Shown here: positions 27,028 through 35,962 of the stretch, in pieces
Position numbering within the stretch: the stretch's first letter is position 1
Layout: the number at the start of each line of letters is the position of its first letter
NCBI GenBank assembly: GCA_017886375.1
Contig: JAGGNB010000007.1
Coordinates: forward strand, 1-61,281
Direction of reading: 5' to 3'
Length of the DNA stretch: 61,281 bases
DNA from: Octadecabacter sp.
GTDB taxonomy: Bacteria > Pseudomonadota > Alphaproteobacteria > Rhodobacterales > Rhodobacteraceae
Program-made: the position numbers and the translations under genes
The notes under the pieces: model-generated
Database searches by the model: none
The model's input: only the letters and a program-made list of their open reading frames with translations
Told to the model about the DNA's origin: nothing

Positions 27028-28545
27028 GTGGCCAATAATCTGCGCGATCTCATGCCCCCCGCCCATCCATTTGACACTGAATTCTTGCGCACCGACTGGC
27101 CCGGCGGTGACGACGACAAATTAAAAGAGGAATGCGGCGTCTTTGGCGTCGTTGGCGTCGACAACGCCGCCTCGGTTGTCGCCCTCGGACTGCATGCCCT
27201 GCAACACCGTGGTCAAGAAGCGGGCGGCATCGTCACCCACGAATTTGGCCAAGGATTTAGTTCAGCACGCCGTTTCGGCTACGTGCGCGACAATTTCACC
27301 GATGCGGAAACCATGGCGACCCTGCCCGGCCCCATCGGCATCGGCCATGTGCGCTATTCCACATCAGGCTCCAAAGGCGCGACGCAAATCCGCGACGTGC
27401 AGCCGTTCTTTGGTGAATTTTCCATGGGCGGCGCTGCGATTGCGCACAATGGCAACATCACCAACGCGCTGGCTTTGCGCAAAGAACTGATCGACCGCGG
27501 CTCTATTTTTCAATCTTCATCTGATTCCGAATGCATCATCCACCTGATGGCGCGCTCAATGGGCAGACAGATTCCCGACCGCATGGAAGAAGCCCTGCGC
27601 AAGGTTGAAGGTGCATTTTCCGTCGTCGCCATGACCCGCACCAAACTGATCGGCTGTCGCGACCCATTGGGCGTGCGCCCGCTGGTGTTGGGCCAATTGG
27701 GCGACGGTTGGGTTCTGGCATCAGAAACCTGCGCGCTCGACATCATCAACGCGACGTTCATTCGCGAAATCGAACCCGGTGAAATGGTTGTCGCAACCAG
27801 CAAGGGCGTTGAATCCCACTTTCCGTTCCGCCCCGCCAAATCGCGATTCTGTATCTTTGAACACGTCTATTTCAGCCGCCCCGATTCAATCCTCGGCGGG
27901 CGTAGTGTTTATGAAACCCGCGAAAACATTGGCCGTGAACTGGCAAAAGAAGCCCCTGTTGACGCTGATATGGTCTGCCCCGTGCCGGACTCTGGCACCC
28001 CTGCTGCCATCGGGTTTTCACTGGAATCCGGCATCCCCTACGCCATGGGCATCATCCGCAACCAATACATGGGCCGCACGTTTATTGAGCCCAGCGAATC
28101 CATCCGCAACATGGGCGTGCGCCTAAAGCTCAACGTCAATCGCGCGTTGGTCAAAGGCAAACGGATCATCCTTGTCGACGATTCCGTCGTGCGCGGCACC
28201 ACATCGCGCAAAATCAAGGAAATGATCCTTGAGGCGGGTGCCGCCGAGGTGCATTTCCGCATCGCCAGCCCGCCAACCAAATGGCCGTGTTTTTACGGCG
28301 TCGACACGCCGCAACGCGACAAACTGCTGGCCGCCAACATGTCCGAAGAAGAAATGCGCGACCACCTTGGTGTCGATTCGCTCAAATTCATCTCACTGGA
28401 CGGGCTGTATCGTGCCGTCGGGCAAGCCAAAGGCCGCGATCAGGCCAGCCCGCAATATTGCGATGCCTGTTTCAGCGGCGAATATCCGGTCAAGCCCACT
28501 GATATGGTGGAACAAGGGTTTGAAATGAAAACTGCCGCCGAATAA
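27028..28545 (+). CDS. purF: Amidophosphoribosyltransferase
   Basis: The enzyme catalyses the first step of purine synthesis, making phosphoribosylamine from PRPP and glutamine. A 35-residue propeptide precedes the Cys36 nucleophile in EECGVFGV. The glutaminase domain continues to about residue 250, and the PRPP loop IILVDDSVVRGTTS lies near 375. C-terminal cysteines (YCDACF) fit the [4Fe-4S]-type class. GTG 27028 follows CGGAG by about 9 nt. Length (505 aa) is normal. It is the second half of the cvpA-purF neighbourhood. Confidence 0.97.
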   Translation: MANNLRDLMPPAHPFDTEFLRTDWPGGDDDKLKEECGVFGVVGVDNAASVVALGLHALQHRGQEAGGIVTHEFGQGFSSARRFGYVRDNFTDAETMATLPGPIGIGHVRYSTSGSKGATQIRDVQPFFGEFSMGGAAIAHNGNITNALALRKELIDRGSIFQSSSDSECIIHLMARSMGRQIPDRMEEALRKVEGAFSVVAMTRTKLIGCRDPLGVRPLVLGQLGDGWVLASETCALDIINATFIREIEPGEMVVATSKGVESHFPFRPAKSRFCIFEHVYFSRPDSILGGRSVYETRENIGRELAKEAPVDADMVCPVPDSGTPAAIGFSLESGIPYAMGIIRNQYMGRTFIEPSESIRNMGVRLKLNVNRALVKGKRIILVDDSVVRGTTSRKIKEMILEAGAAEVHFRIASPPTKWPCFYGVDTPQRDKLLAANMSEEEMRDHLGVDSLKFISLDGLYRAVGQAKGRDQASPQYCDACFSGEYPVKPTDMVEQGFEMKTAAE

Positions 28546-28679
28546 CGCCAGACCAAATGAGCCAAACCGGTGCAATTCACCGCCCCGTCGGCCAATTTAC
28601 GCCGCAGTGCAGCATATCCCCTAGACGACAGGGCAGCGCCAGACTACCTGCGCGGTCTTATCATCAAAGGCCACGTACA

Positions 28680-28937
28680 ATGTCCACGACTGCAACGACC
28701 GCCGCAACCGCGCAAAATGCGACCGAAACTGTCCCACTTGACCTGACACAGCCGCAACTTCTGGGCCTGTTCGAGGACACGGGTGGGCTGCGGGCGATGT
28801 TGCGCAGTGCGGATGGCACCGTCGTGATGGCCAACCCCGAGGATGTCACGCCGATGGGCGACGTCATGGAGATCTCCGAGACCTATGTTTTGCTGCGCAA
28901 CGGACGCACCATCAGTCGCCTCACCCTGCCGGAGTGA
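28680..28937 (+). CDS. Small uncharacterised protein
   Basis: The 85 aa protein has a Thr/Ala-rich N-terminus (about 25 residues) and a folded part with GLFEDTGGLRAMLRSADGTVV and VLLRNGRTISRLTLPE. This pattern resembles the small PilP/GspC-like domain found in Rhodobacteraceae (LVRLPDGR... RNGR..LxLP), but no signal peptide or membrane anchor is seen, so no function is assigned. ATG 28680 follows AAAGG by about 9 nt and is favoured over the in-frame ATG at 28557. Confidence 0.6.
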   Translation: MSTTATTAATAQNATETVPLDLTQPQLLGLFEDTGGLRAMLRSADGTVVMANPEDVTPMGDVMEISETYVLLRNGRTISRLTLPE

Positions 28938-28997
28938 TCCTCCCTTACTAACCACTGCGGGATTGCCAAGGCGCATCGGCCAACCTAAACGCAGCAC

Positions 28998-29651
28998 ATG
29001 ACCCAAACAGCTCTCATCACAGGTGCGACGCGCGGACTAGGCGCTGCACTGGCAGAGGCCCTCGCGCCGACCCATCACATCATTGCCGTGGGCCGCACCA
29101 CCGGTGCCCTCGAAGACCTTGATGACCGGATCAAAGCCTTAGGCGGTGACGCGACGCTGGCGCCGATGGACATCACCGTCGATCCGGCCATGCAGCAACT
29201 GTGCCGATCCATTTTTGATCGTTGGGGCGGGCTGAACCTGTGGATACACGCGGCCGTTCACGCCGCCCCCCTGACACCAGCCAGCCACATCGACCCTAAA
29301 GATTTCACCAAATCCGTGGACATCAACATCACCGCGACGTCGCGGATGATTTCCTACGTGGCCCCCCTGCTCGGCGCGGACGGCAAAGCGGTGTTCTTTG
29401 AGGATCCGATCATCGGCCACGGCGGCGGCGCTGCCTATTTCGGCAGCTACGGCGCCACCAAAGCCGCGCAAATCGCGCTGGCGCGATCATGGGCCGTTGA
29501 AACCGTGAAAACCGGCCCGCGCGTGCATATCGCAGTGCCGAACCCGATGCCCACAGCCACCCGCGCGCGGTTTTTCCCTGGCGAGGACCGCGGCCCACTT
29601 GCGGCCCCACGCGACGAAGCCGCCAGACTACTGCCCGCCATCCTCGCCTAG
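28998..29651 (+). CDS. Short-chain dehydrogenase/reductase lacking the catalytic Ser
   Basis: The 217 aa protein has the classical SDR nucleotide motif GATRGLG at residues 8-14 and the Tyr-x3-Lys pair in SYGATK. The Ser normally about 13 residues before the Tyr is missing: the segment reads EDPIIGHGGGAAYFGSYGATK (in two parts here, EDPIIGHGGG and AAYFGSYGATK). It is also short at the C-terminus. The substrate is unknown, and activity may be altered. No good ribosome binding site is visible, although the start fits the family. Confidence 0.8.
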   Translation: MTQTALITGATRGLGAALAEALAPTHHIIAVGRTTGALEDLDDRIKALGGDATLAPMDITVDPAMQQLCRSIFDRWGGLNLWIHAAVHAAPLTPASHIDPKDFTKSVDINITATSRMISYVAPLLGADGKAVFFEDPIIGHGGGAAYFGSYGATKAAQIALARSWAVETVKTGPRVHIAVPNPMPTATRARFFPGEDRGPLAAPRDEAARLLPAILA

Positions 29652-29774
29652 GGTTTTGCGAGTCTTTGATGCAACGCCGCGCACACCCGTTGCGCCCAAC
29701 CCACGTTGCCCCATTGCCGCAGGGCACCCCCTGTCCTAACAAGGTGTCAAACGGGCCAAAAGGCGGGAACGACC

Positions 29775-30560
29775 ATGCGCATTCTCATCACCAATGACGA
29801 CGGCATCAATGCCCCCGGCCTCGCAACGCTGACGGCCATCGCGCACGACGTGGCCGGACCGCACGGCGAAGTCTGGACCGTCGCCCCCGCGTTCGAGCAA
29901 TCCGGCGTCGGCCATTGTATCAGCTACGCCGCCCCGACGATGATCGCCAAACTATCAGACCGTCGCTACGCCGCCGAAGGATCGCCCGCGGATTGCGTGC
30001 TGGCAGGTTTGTACGACGTGATGAAAGATGCGCGGCCCGATCTGATCCTGTCCGGCGTCAACCGTGGCAACAACGCCGCCGACAACACGCTGTATTCCGG
30101 CACCATCGGCGCGATCATCGAAGCCGCCATTCAAGGCGTCAAAGGCATCGCGCTGTCGCAGTTCTTTGGCCCCGACAACAGGGACCTTGATGATCCGTTC
30201 GAAGCCGCAGCCAAACACGGCGCCGCCACCGTGCGCACCCTTTTGGACAAAGGCATCTGGACCACCGACGCTTATAAAATCTTTTACAACGTCAATTTCC
30301 CGCCCGTTGCGGCAGCTGACGTCAAAGGCATGAAGGTCGCATCCCAAGGCTTTCGCGAAAACACCCGTTTTGGCATGCAGCCCGAAACAGCCCCCAATGG
30401 CCGCCGCTTTTTGTGGGTGACAGGTGGCCCGCAGGATGAACCGACTGGGGACGGCACGGACGTGAACGCCAACCTTGATGGCTACACATCCGTCACGCCA
30501 ATGCGCGCTGATCTGACGGCCCATGACATGCTCGCTGACCTGACCGATCGTTTGAAATGA
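29775..30560 (+). CDS. surE: 5'-nucleotidase SurE
   Basis: SurE is a metal-dependent phosphatase acting on nucleoside monophosphates in stationary phase. The N-terminal metal motif TNDDG (Asp8, Asp9) and the [20 protein letters not shown] stretch (residues 95-114) are diagnostic. The 261 aa length fits. ATG 29775 follows AGGCGGGAACGACC and removes a 23-residue non-conserved extension. Its stop overlaps the pcm start (ATGA at 30557-30560), giving the conserved surE-pcm-nlpD order. Confidence 0.97.
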   Translation: MRILITNDDGINAPGLATLTAIAHDVAGPHGEVWTVAPAFEQSGVGHCISYAAPTMIAKLSDRRYAAEGSPADCVLAGLYDVMKDARPDLILSGVNRGNNAADNTLYSGTIGAIIEAAIQGVKGIALSQFFGPDNRDLDDPFEAAAKHGAATVRTLLDKGIWTTDAYKIFYNVNFPPVAAADVKGMKVASQGFRENTRFGMQPETAPNGRRFLWVTGGPQDEPTGDGTDVNANLDGYTSVTPMRADLTAHDMLADLTDRLK

Positions 30561-31207
30561 ACGCCATGTCCACCATCGCCGAACGCCAGATGCAATTCCT
30601 GTTCGCCCTGCGCACAAAGGGCGTGACAGATACGCGCGTGCTGACTGCGATGGAAAAAACCGACCGCGCGATGTTCGTAAAGGGGCATTTTTCCGCCCGC
30701 GCCTATGAGGATATGCCGCTGCCAATCGCCTGCGGGCAAACGATCAGCCAGCCATCTGTTGTCGGGTTGATGACACAGGCGCTCAACGTGCAACCGCGCG
30801 ACAAAGTCCTCGAAGTGGGGACAGGATCGGGCTATCAGGCCGCAATCCTGAGCCACTTGGCGCGTCGGGTTTATACCGTTGATCGCCACAAAACCCTGAT
30901 GAACAATGCGCGGGCGATCTTTCAAGCCCTTGATATCACGAACCTTACGGCCTTCACCGCTGACGGGTCGTTCGGTCTTCCCGAACAAGCCCCCTTTGAT
31001 CGTATCCTCGTGACCGCCGCCGCAGAAGACCCGCCCGGCCCGCTTCTGGCACAACTCAAAGTGGGCGGCATCATGGTGCTTCCTGTCGGCCAATCGGACT
31101 CTGTGCAGACCTTGATCCGCGTCAGCCGTACCGAAACCGGCTTTGAGTATGAAGAATTACGCGCAGTGCGCTTCGTCCCCCTGCTTGAGGGCTTGGGAAA
31201 AGACTAA
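30557..31207 (+). CDS. pcm: Protein-L-isoaspartate O-methyltransferase
   Basis: The enzyme methylates isoaspartyl residues in damaged proteins using S-adenosylmethionine. The SAM-binding motif [15 protein letters not shown] is at about residues 95-109, and the family motif [17 protein letters not shown] lies before it. At 216 aa it has the expected length. It is translationally coupled to surE and 60 bp ahead of the nlpD-like gene. Confidence 0.96.
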   Translation: MNAMSTIAERQMQFLFALRTKGVTDTRVLTAMEKTDRAMFVKGHFSARAYEDMPLPIACGQTISQPSVVGLMTQALNVQPRDKVLEVGTGSGYQAAILSHLARRVYTVDRHKTLMNNARAIFQALDITNLTAFTADGSFGLPEQAPFDRILVTAAAEDPPGPLLAQLKVGGIMVLPVGQSDSVQTLIRVSRTETGFEYEELRAVRFVPLLEGLGKD

Positions 31208-31266
31208 AACAACGCTATACTGCGCAAAAGTTGGGCAGAAGATCCACCGCATTTGAGGAGTACGAC

Positions 31267-32514
31267 ATGGGCACCCCCCGTTTCACCCAATTCGCTGACC
31301 CACGCGATTATTCGCGCGATTGTAAACGGGCCCCATCGCGTGCCCGTCGCATGTTGTTCGCATCCGCCGCCTTGCTGGCCCTCGCCGCATGTGACGACAA
31401 CGGCAATATTCAGGAACAGAATTTCGACTGGGATATGCGCAATTTGGGCAGTGGATTTGATACCACCGACGCTTCGCGTAATCTGGCAAACCGGCCTCGC
31501 CCCGACGATCGCGGCGTTATTTCTTATCCTAATTATCAGGTGGTTGTGGCAGGTCGCGGCGAAACTGTCCGCCAGATCGCCGGCCGTCTTAACGTGGATG
31601 CAAATGCACTGGCGGCCTTTAACGGTGTGAACGCTGACGTGCCGCTGCGCCGCGATGAAGTCGTCGCTCTGCCCAACCGCGTCGCGGAGCCATCCGCCGC
31701 AACAGGGGCGATCACGTCCGGCGCAATCCAGCCACCAACAGTCAATGTCTCAACGCTTGCGTCCGACGCCATTGACCGCGCCGGTGAACAGACAACGGCG
31801 CCAATCGCCGCTGCCGCACCGCTACAATCCAATCCCGAACCGGGTTTGCACCGCGTCGCACGCGGCGAGACCGCATTCCAGATCTCGCGTTTGTATGACG
31901 TGCCCGTCGCTGCTTTGGCAGATTGGAACGGCCTTGGCGCGGACCTGATGGTGCGCGAAGGTCAGCAATTGATGATCCCCGTGGCAGGGGCAACACCGCC
32001 CAGCCCCGCCGCAACCACAGGCCCCGGCGTTGGATCAAGCACGCCAACACCGCCAAGTGCCATTGTGGCGCTGCCGTCAGTTGACGCCACACCACAATCC
32101 GCGCCCGCAGCCCCTGCCGCACCCGACATCGGCCAGCCGACAGCGCCATCCTCCGCCACCACCAGCGCACCGTTCATCTACCCCGTTCAGGGCAGCGTCA
32201 TCCGCGCTTATAATCCGGGCCGCAATGAAGGCATCGACATCGGTGTGCCAGCTGGCACCACCGTCAAGGCCGCCGCCGACGGCACCGTCGCCGCAATCAC
32301 GCAAAACACCAACGGCGCGCAGATCATTGTGGTGCGTCACACTGGCAACATCCTGACGGTCTACGTAAATGTGAGCAATCTGACAGTGTCCAAAGACGAC
32401 AGCGTCTCGCAAGGCCAAGCCATGGCCTCTGTCGCGCCAGGATCGCCAAGCTTCTTGCATTTTGAGGTTCGTGACGGGCTCGAAAGCGTTGATCCGGCAG
32501 ATTTCCTGCCGTGA
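31267..32514 (+). CDS. nlpD: NlpD-like lipoprotein with LysM domains and degenerate M23 domain
   Basis: The 415 aa protein is probably an outer-membrane lipoprotein: a hydrophobic stretch ends in LAAC with Cys42, after an unusually long charged N-terminus. Two LysM peptidoglycan-binding domains follow (about 82-130 and 190-237), then a Pro/Ala linker and a C-terminal LytM/M23 fold. Zinc ligands are lost: the first motif reads NEGIDIG rather than HRGVDIG, and AYAH is replaced by VYVN, as in E. coli NlpD, an amidase activator. The start is set by GAGGAGTACGAC before ATG 31267. Position after surE and pcm matches E. coli. Confidence 0.88.
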   Translation: MGTPRFTQFADPRDYSRDCKRAPSRARRMLFASAALLALAACDDNGNIQEQNFDWDMRNLGSGFDTTDASRNLANRPRPDDRGVISYPNYQVVVAGRGETVRQIAGRLNVDANALAAFNGVNADVPLRRDEVVALPNRVAEPSAATGAITSGAIQPPTVNVSTLASDAIDRAGEQTTAPIAAAAPLQSNPEPGLHRVARGETAFQISRLYDVPVAALADWNGLGADLMVREGQQLMIPVAGATPPSPAATTGPGVGSSTPTPPSAIVALPSVDATPQSAPAAPAAPDIGQPTAPSSATTSAPFIYPVQGSVIRAYNPGRNEGIDIGVPAGTTVKAAADGTVAAITQNTNGAQIIVVRHTGNILTVYVNVSNLTVSKDDSVSQGQAMASVAPGSPSFLHFEVRDGLESVDPADFLP

Positions 32515-32529
32515 TCTAATCGCTAGATC
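32513..32529. repeat. Inverted repeat at a convergent gene junction
   Basis: GATCTA and TAGATC flank ATCGC and span the stop codons of the nlpD-like and DUF815 genes. No T-run follows, so any terminator function is weak. Confidence 0.3.
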
Positions 32530-33359
32530 GTGACACCCATCCGGCCCGCAAGGTCGGTGAAATACTGCCAAGCGACGCGACCGGATCTTGATCCTCGCGT
32601 CGCTTGCCATTCAATCGCTTCGGCGCGCAAAACATCATCCGCAATGGTCACACCGTGGGCATCACAATAGCCGCGGATCATCGCCAGATATTCGTCCTGA
32701 TCGCAGGGATGGAACCCCAGCCACAGACCAAACCGATCCGACAGCGACACCTTTTCCTCAACCGCTTCGGACGGACTGATGGCGGTTGAACGTTCATTTT
32801 CAATCATGTCGCGCGGCATCAAATGGCGGCGGTTTGATGTGGCATAAAGCACGACATTTTCGGGCCGCCCTTCGATGCCCCCATCCAGAACCGCCTTGAG
32901 CGATTTGTAATGCGCGTCGTCGTGCCCAAAACTCAGATCGTCACAGAACATGATGAACCGCTCGGGCCGCCCGCGCAAAAGCGCCAGACAGCGGCCAATA
33001 CTGGGCAGGTCTTCGCGTTGCACCTCGACCATCTTCAGGGCCTCGTGTGTTGCCTGAACCTCGCCGTGTATCGCCTTGACTAGCGACGATTTTCCCATGC
33101 CGCGCGCGCCCCACAAAAGGGCGTTGTTGGCGGGCAATCCTTTGGCGAATTGTACGGTGTTTGCATGCAACGTGTCGCGCGCGCGGTTGATGCCCAAAAG
33201 CAACGACAGGTCCACGCGATTGACGGTTTCAACCGGCTGCAAGTGATCCGGATCAGCATGCCAGACATAGGCTGTCGCGGCAAAATTTGGGGCGGCCGCG
33301 GGGGCTGGTGCCAATCGTTCCAGCGCCGCCGCGATCCGTCCTAAAACCTCATCACTCAC
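32523..33359 (-). CDS. DUF815-type ATP-binding protein
   Basis: This 278 aa P-loop protein has Walker A GARGMGKSSL near residues 84-93, Walker B FIMFCDDLSFG near 135-145 and LYATSNRRHL as a sensor-1-like segment, the pattern of the DUF815 AAA-like family. No biochemical role is established to my knowledge. Its start overlaps the tatC stop by 4 bp, so it is co-translated with the Tat operon, which might hint at envelope or export-linked work. It is convergent with the nlpD-like gene. Confidence 0.85.
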   Translation of the reverse strand: MSDEVLGRIAAALERLAPAPAAAPNFAATAYVWHADPDHLQPVETVNRVDLSLLLGINRARDTLHANTVQFAKGLPANNALLWGARGMGKSSLVKAIHGEVQATHEALKMVEVQREDLPSIGRCLALLRGRPERFIMFCDDLSFGHDDAHYKSLKAVLDGGIEGRPENVVLYATSNRRHLMPRDMIENERSTAISPSEAVEEKVSLSDRFGLWLGFHPCDQDEYLAMIRGYCDAHGVTIADDVLRAEAIEWQATRGSRSGRVAWQYFTDLAGRMGVTI

Positions 33360-34282
33360 TTGTCGGCCTCTTCCTCGGCCAGATCGTCGTCTTCGTCATC
33401 TTCAAACCAAAGCCCTTCGGCCCGCAATTTGGCTTCGCGCCGTCTCTCGACCCGCTTGACCAATTGAATGGAGATTTCGTAAAGCCCATAGACCACAACG
33501 AACAAGATCACCTGTGTAATGATATCAGGCGGCGTCACCACAGCAGCAAGCAGCAAGATACCCACGACCGCATATTTACGCATATTGCGCAGGCCCTCGG
33601 CGCTGACCAATCCGGCCTTGCCCATGAGCGTCAGCAACACAGGCAGCTGGAAACACATCCCGAACGCCATGATGAATTTGAGCGTGATATCAAGGCTTTC
33701 GTTGACCTTACCAAAGAACGTGATGCGAATTCCGTCGTCCGCCACCGGCAAGTCCGCCGCACCGGGTACGTCAGATCCAATCACGTTTGCCATCAAATCG
33801 GCAATGATCGACGGCACGTCCGCAAAGCCAAGAAAGAACGCCATCGCCAACGGGGTGACGACGAAATGCGCAAACGATGCGCCGAGCAGGAACATCACCG
33901 GCGACGCGATCAGAAACGGCAGAAACGCACCTTTTTCCTTGGAATAAAGTCCCGGTGCCACAAACCGCCACAACTGGAACCCGATGACCGGAAACGCCAG
34001 CGCAAAGCCGAACACCATTGAAATGCGGAACAAGGTGAACAGGTATTCTTGCGGTGACGTGTATTGCATGGTCGGCGACGGATCACCCAATTCGCGCAAC
34101 GCAGCTTCAATCGGCCCTAGCAAAAATTGCAAAATCGGCTCGGCCACGGTGAAGATGATCACGATGCCAACGATGAACGCCAGCACCGCGCGGATCAGTC
34201 GGGTCCGCAGTTCGGCCAGATGTTCGATCAACGGCGCAGCGCTGTCTTCCATGCCGTCGTCGGTGTTGTCAGACTCGCTCAT
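33356..34282 (-). CDS. tatC: Twin-arginine translocase subunit TatC
   Basis: TatC is the six-TM receptor for twin-arginine signal peptides. The N-terminal PLIEHLAELRTRLIR motif (residues 14-28) and the later FRFGLGFAFPV-like segment (FGFALAFPVIGFQLW) are characteristic. At 308 aa it is longer than E. coli TatC (258 aa), mainly from a periplasmic loop insertion (SIIADLMANVIGSDVPGAADL, about residues 141-160) and an acidic C-terminal tail. It overlaps tatB and the DUF815 gene by 4 bp each. Confidence 0.97.
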   Translation of the reverse strand: MSESDNTDDGMEDSAAPLIEHLAELRTRLIRAVLAFIVGIVIIFTVAEPILQFLLGPIEAALRELGDPSPTMQYTSPQEYLFTLFRISMVFGFALAFPVIGFQLWRFVAPGLYSKEKGAFLPFLIASPVMFLLGASFAHFVVTPLAMAFFLGFADVPSIIADLMANVIGSDVPGAADLPVADDGIRITFFGKVNESLDITLKFIMAFGMCFQLPVLLTLMGKAGLVSAEGLRNMRKYAVVGILLLAAVVTPPDIITQVILFVVVYGLYEISIQLVKRVERRREAKLRAEGLWFEDDEDDDLAEEEADK

Positions 34283-34842
34283 TTGGCGTCCTTCGCAGGC
34301 GACTTGGCTTTGACGGGGGCTTTAACGGGGGCCTTGGTGGCGGCCTTTTTCGGCGCGGCCTTTTTTGCTGCTGCCTTTTTCGGCGTCGCTTTCTTTGGCG
34401 CAGCTTTGGGCGCCGTCTCAGGTGCCGCTTTAGCCGTCGCATCCGCCTTCTCAGCCGCAATCCGGTCTTCAGCGGCCTTCGCCATCGCTTTGTTAAGCTT
34501 CTCAGCGGTTGCAGTGCGCTCTGCGGACAGCTTGGTCTTCAACGCCTCGGTCTCACCACCGGCCTTTAGGGTCGATTTCACCGCCCCTTGGGACGCTTCG
34601 CGGATTTTATCGACACCGAACTTTTTAGGGTTCGCCGCGGCTTTGATGGTTTTGTTGATTTCGTTGATACCTGATTCGTCTGCAGCAGCATTCATCGCGC
34701 TGGAAAACTCCCGCGCCATGCCTTTTGCCTTACCAACAAATTGTCCGACCTGTCGGAACATTCCCGGCAGGTCCTTGGGCCCGATGACGATCAACGCCAC
34801 GATCCCGACAACCAACATCTCCATCCAGCTAAGATTAGGCAT
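34279..34842 (-). CDS. tatB: Twin-arginine translocase subunit TatB
   Basis: TatB has one N-terminal TM helix (LSWMEMLVVGIVALIVIGP), the hinge Gly-Pro, and an amphipathic helix (KDLPGMFRQVGQFVGKAKGM), then a long helical and finally Lys/Ala/Pro-rich tail (about 125-187: repeated KKAAPKKA). The tail is longer than in E. coli and low in complexity. It joins TatC to form the substrate receptor. tatA precedes it by 24 bp. Confidence 0.95.
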   Translation of the reverse strand: MPNLSWMEMLVVGIVALIVIGPKDLPGMFRQVGQFVGKAKGMAREFSSAMNAAADESGINEINKTIKAAANPKKFGVDKIREASQGAVKSTLKAGGETEALKTKLSAERTATAEKLNKAMAKAAEDRIAAEKADATAKAAPETAPKAAPKKATPKKAAAKKAAPKKAATKAPVKAPVKAKSPAKDAK

Positions 34843-34866
34843 CCGCCGTCTCCCGATTGGTCAGAG

Positions 34867-35082
34867 TTAAACTTTTGTGTCTTCGTCGGCGGGTGTCACG
34901 TCTTTGACATCATCAGACATCGTCTCTTCGATCTCTTTGCTGCTGTCGTCGACGCCCTTTTTGAACGCGGTGATGCCTTTGCCGACTTCACCCATCAGGG
35001 ACGAAATTTTGCCGCGCCCGAACAGGACCAGCACCACGACAGCGATCAAAAGGAGGCCCGGAAGACCGATATTGTTGAGCAT
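34867..35082 (-). CDS. tatA: Twin-arginine translocase subunit TatA
   Basis: TatA forms the oligomeric export pore. The 71 aa protein has a short N-terminal TM ([17 protein letters not shown]), the [16 protein letters not shown] hinge and amphipathic helix, and an acidic tail. It is the first gene of tatABC-DUF815; its promoter should lie in the 193-bp spacer shared with the divergent WYL-domain regulator gene. Confidence 0.96.
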   Translation of the reverse strand: MLNNIGLPGLLLIAVVVLVLFGRGKISSLMGEVGKGITAFKKGVDDSSKEIEETMSDDVKDVTPADEDTKV

Positions 35083-35275
35083 GTTTTATCTCCAGAAAAG
35101 GGGCGATCTGGCCCGCATTAGCATTTCAAGACATAGACGTAGTGGCGCTGTGGATGTTTTGAAAGGCCAAATCGCCTGTATCCACCCCTAATCCGCAAGG
35201 GTTTGCCGTATGTTGTGCCACTATTCTGGCAACTGACAGGTTTTTGTCATAAACTATCCCAACAGGAGGACCCAC

Positions 35276-35962
35276 ATGCGCCGCGCTGACCGATTGATGA
35301 CCCTGATTCGCCACCTGCGCAGCGGGGACTTGCACCGCGCCGCTGATCTCGCGGTTGCGATGGACGTCTCCTTGCGCACGATTTACCGCGATATGGAAAC
35401 GCTGGCCAAATCCGGCGTCCCCGTTGAGGGTGAGCGCGGCACAGGGTATCGCATCACCGCCGCCATCACCTTGCCGCCGCTAAACCTGTCCATGGCCGAA
35501 CTCGAAGCATTGCATATCGGCCTCGCCGCGATGCGCCAATCCCATGACCCCGATCTGGCTGCCGCCGCGTCCAGTCTGGCAACAAAACTCGACGGGGTGC
35601 TGCCAGAAGTCAACGCGCCCAAGGCCCTTGCGGTCTATCCGTTCGCCGATGCCGCGCGCGGCTTCCAGCACCTGCCAAAAATCCGCAGCGCCATACGCGC
35701 ACGGCAAAAACTATTGCTCAGCACTGGCGCACGCGACCGGACGGTGCGCCCGCTGCAACTGGATTACTGGGGCCGCCTGTGGACCTGCGTGGTGTGGTGC
35801 GACACCAGCCGCAAATTCGACGACCTGCGCATCGACGAAATCACGTCACTGCGAATCTTGCCGAGTTTGTTTGTAGAAGAAAAAGGCAAACGCCTGCGTG
35901 ATTATCAATCAGGCAGAGCGCGGGAAGATGAAACACTTGTCGCGCCGGATCATCAGCCATAG
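35276..35962 (+). CDS. YafY-type transcriptional regulator with HTH and WYL domains
   Basis: The N-terminus is an HTH_11-type DNA-binding domain (RADRLMTLIRHLRSG and ADLAVAMDVSLRTIYRDMETL, residues 2-45). The C-terminal part is a WYL-like ligand-sensing domain (VRPLQLDYWGRLWTCVVWC), where the namesake WYL reads WTC. AGGAGGA precedes the ATG, an unusually strong ribosome binding site for this window. Its 3' end overlaps the convergent ABC ATPase gene by 54 bp, so the pair may interfere at the RNA level. The target genes are unknown. Confidence 0.88.
   Translation: MRRADRLMTLIRHLRSGDLHRAADLAVAMDVSLRTIYRDMETLAKSGVPVEGERGTGYRITAAITLPPLNLSMAELEALHIGLAAMRQSHDPDLAAAASSLATKLDGVLPEVNAPKALAVYPFADAARGFQHLPKIRSAIRARQKLLLSTGARDRTVRPLQLDYWGRLWTCVVWCDTSRKFDDLRIDEITSLRILPSLFVEEKGKRLRDYQSGRAREDETLVAPDHQP

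Noticed and set aside
29652-29774. Possible small RNA in the spacer before surE
   Set aside because: No SRP, 6S, tmRNA or RNase P core motif and no promoter-terminator pair could be seen.
34279-34460. Lys/Ala repeat in TatB as a separate gene or repeat element
   Set aside because: It is simply the low-complexity C-terminal tail of TatB, common in alphaproteobacteria.
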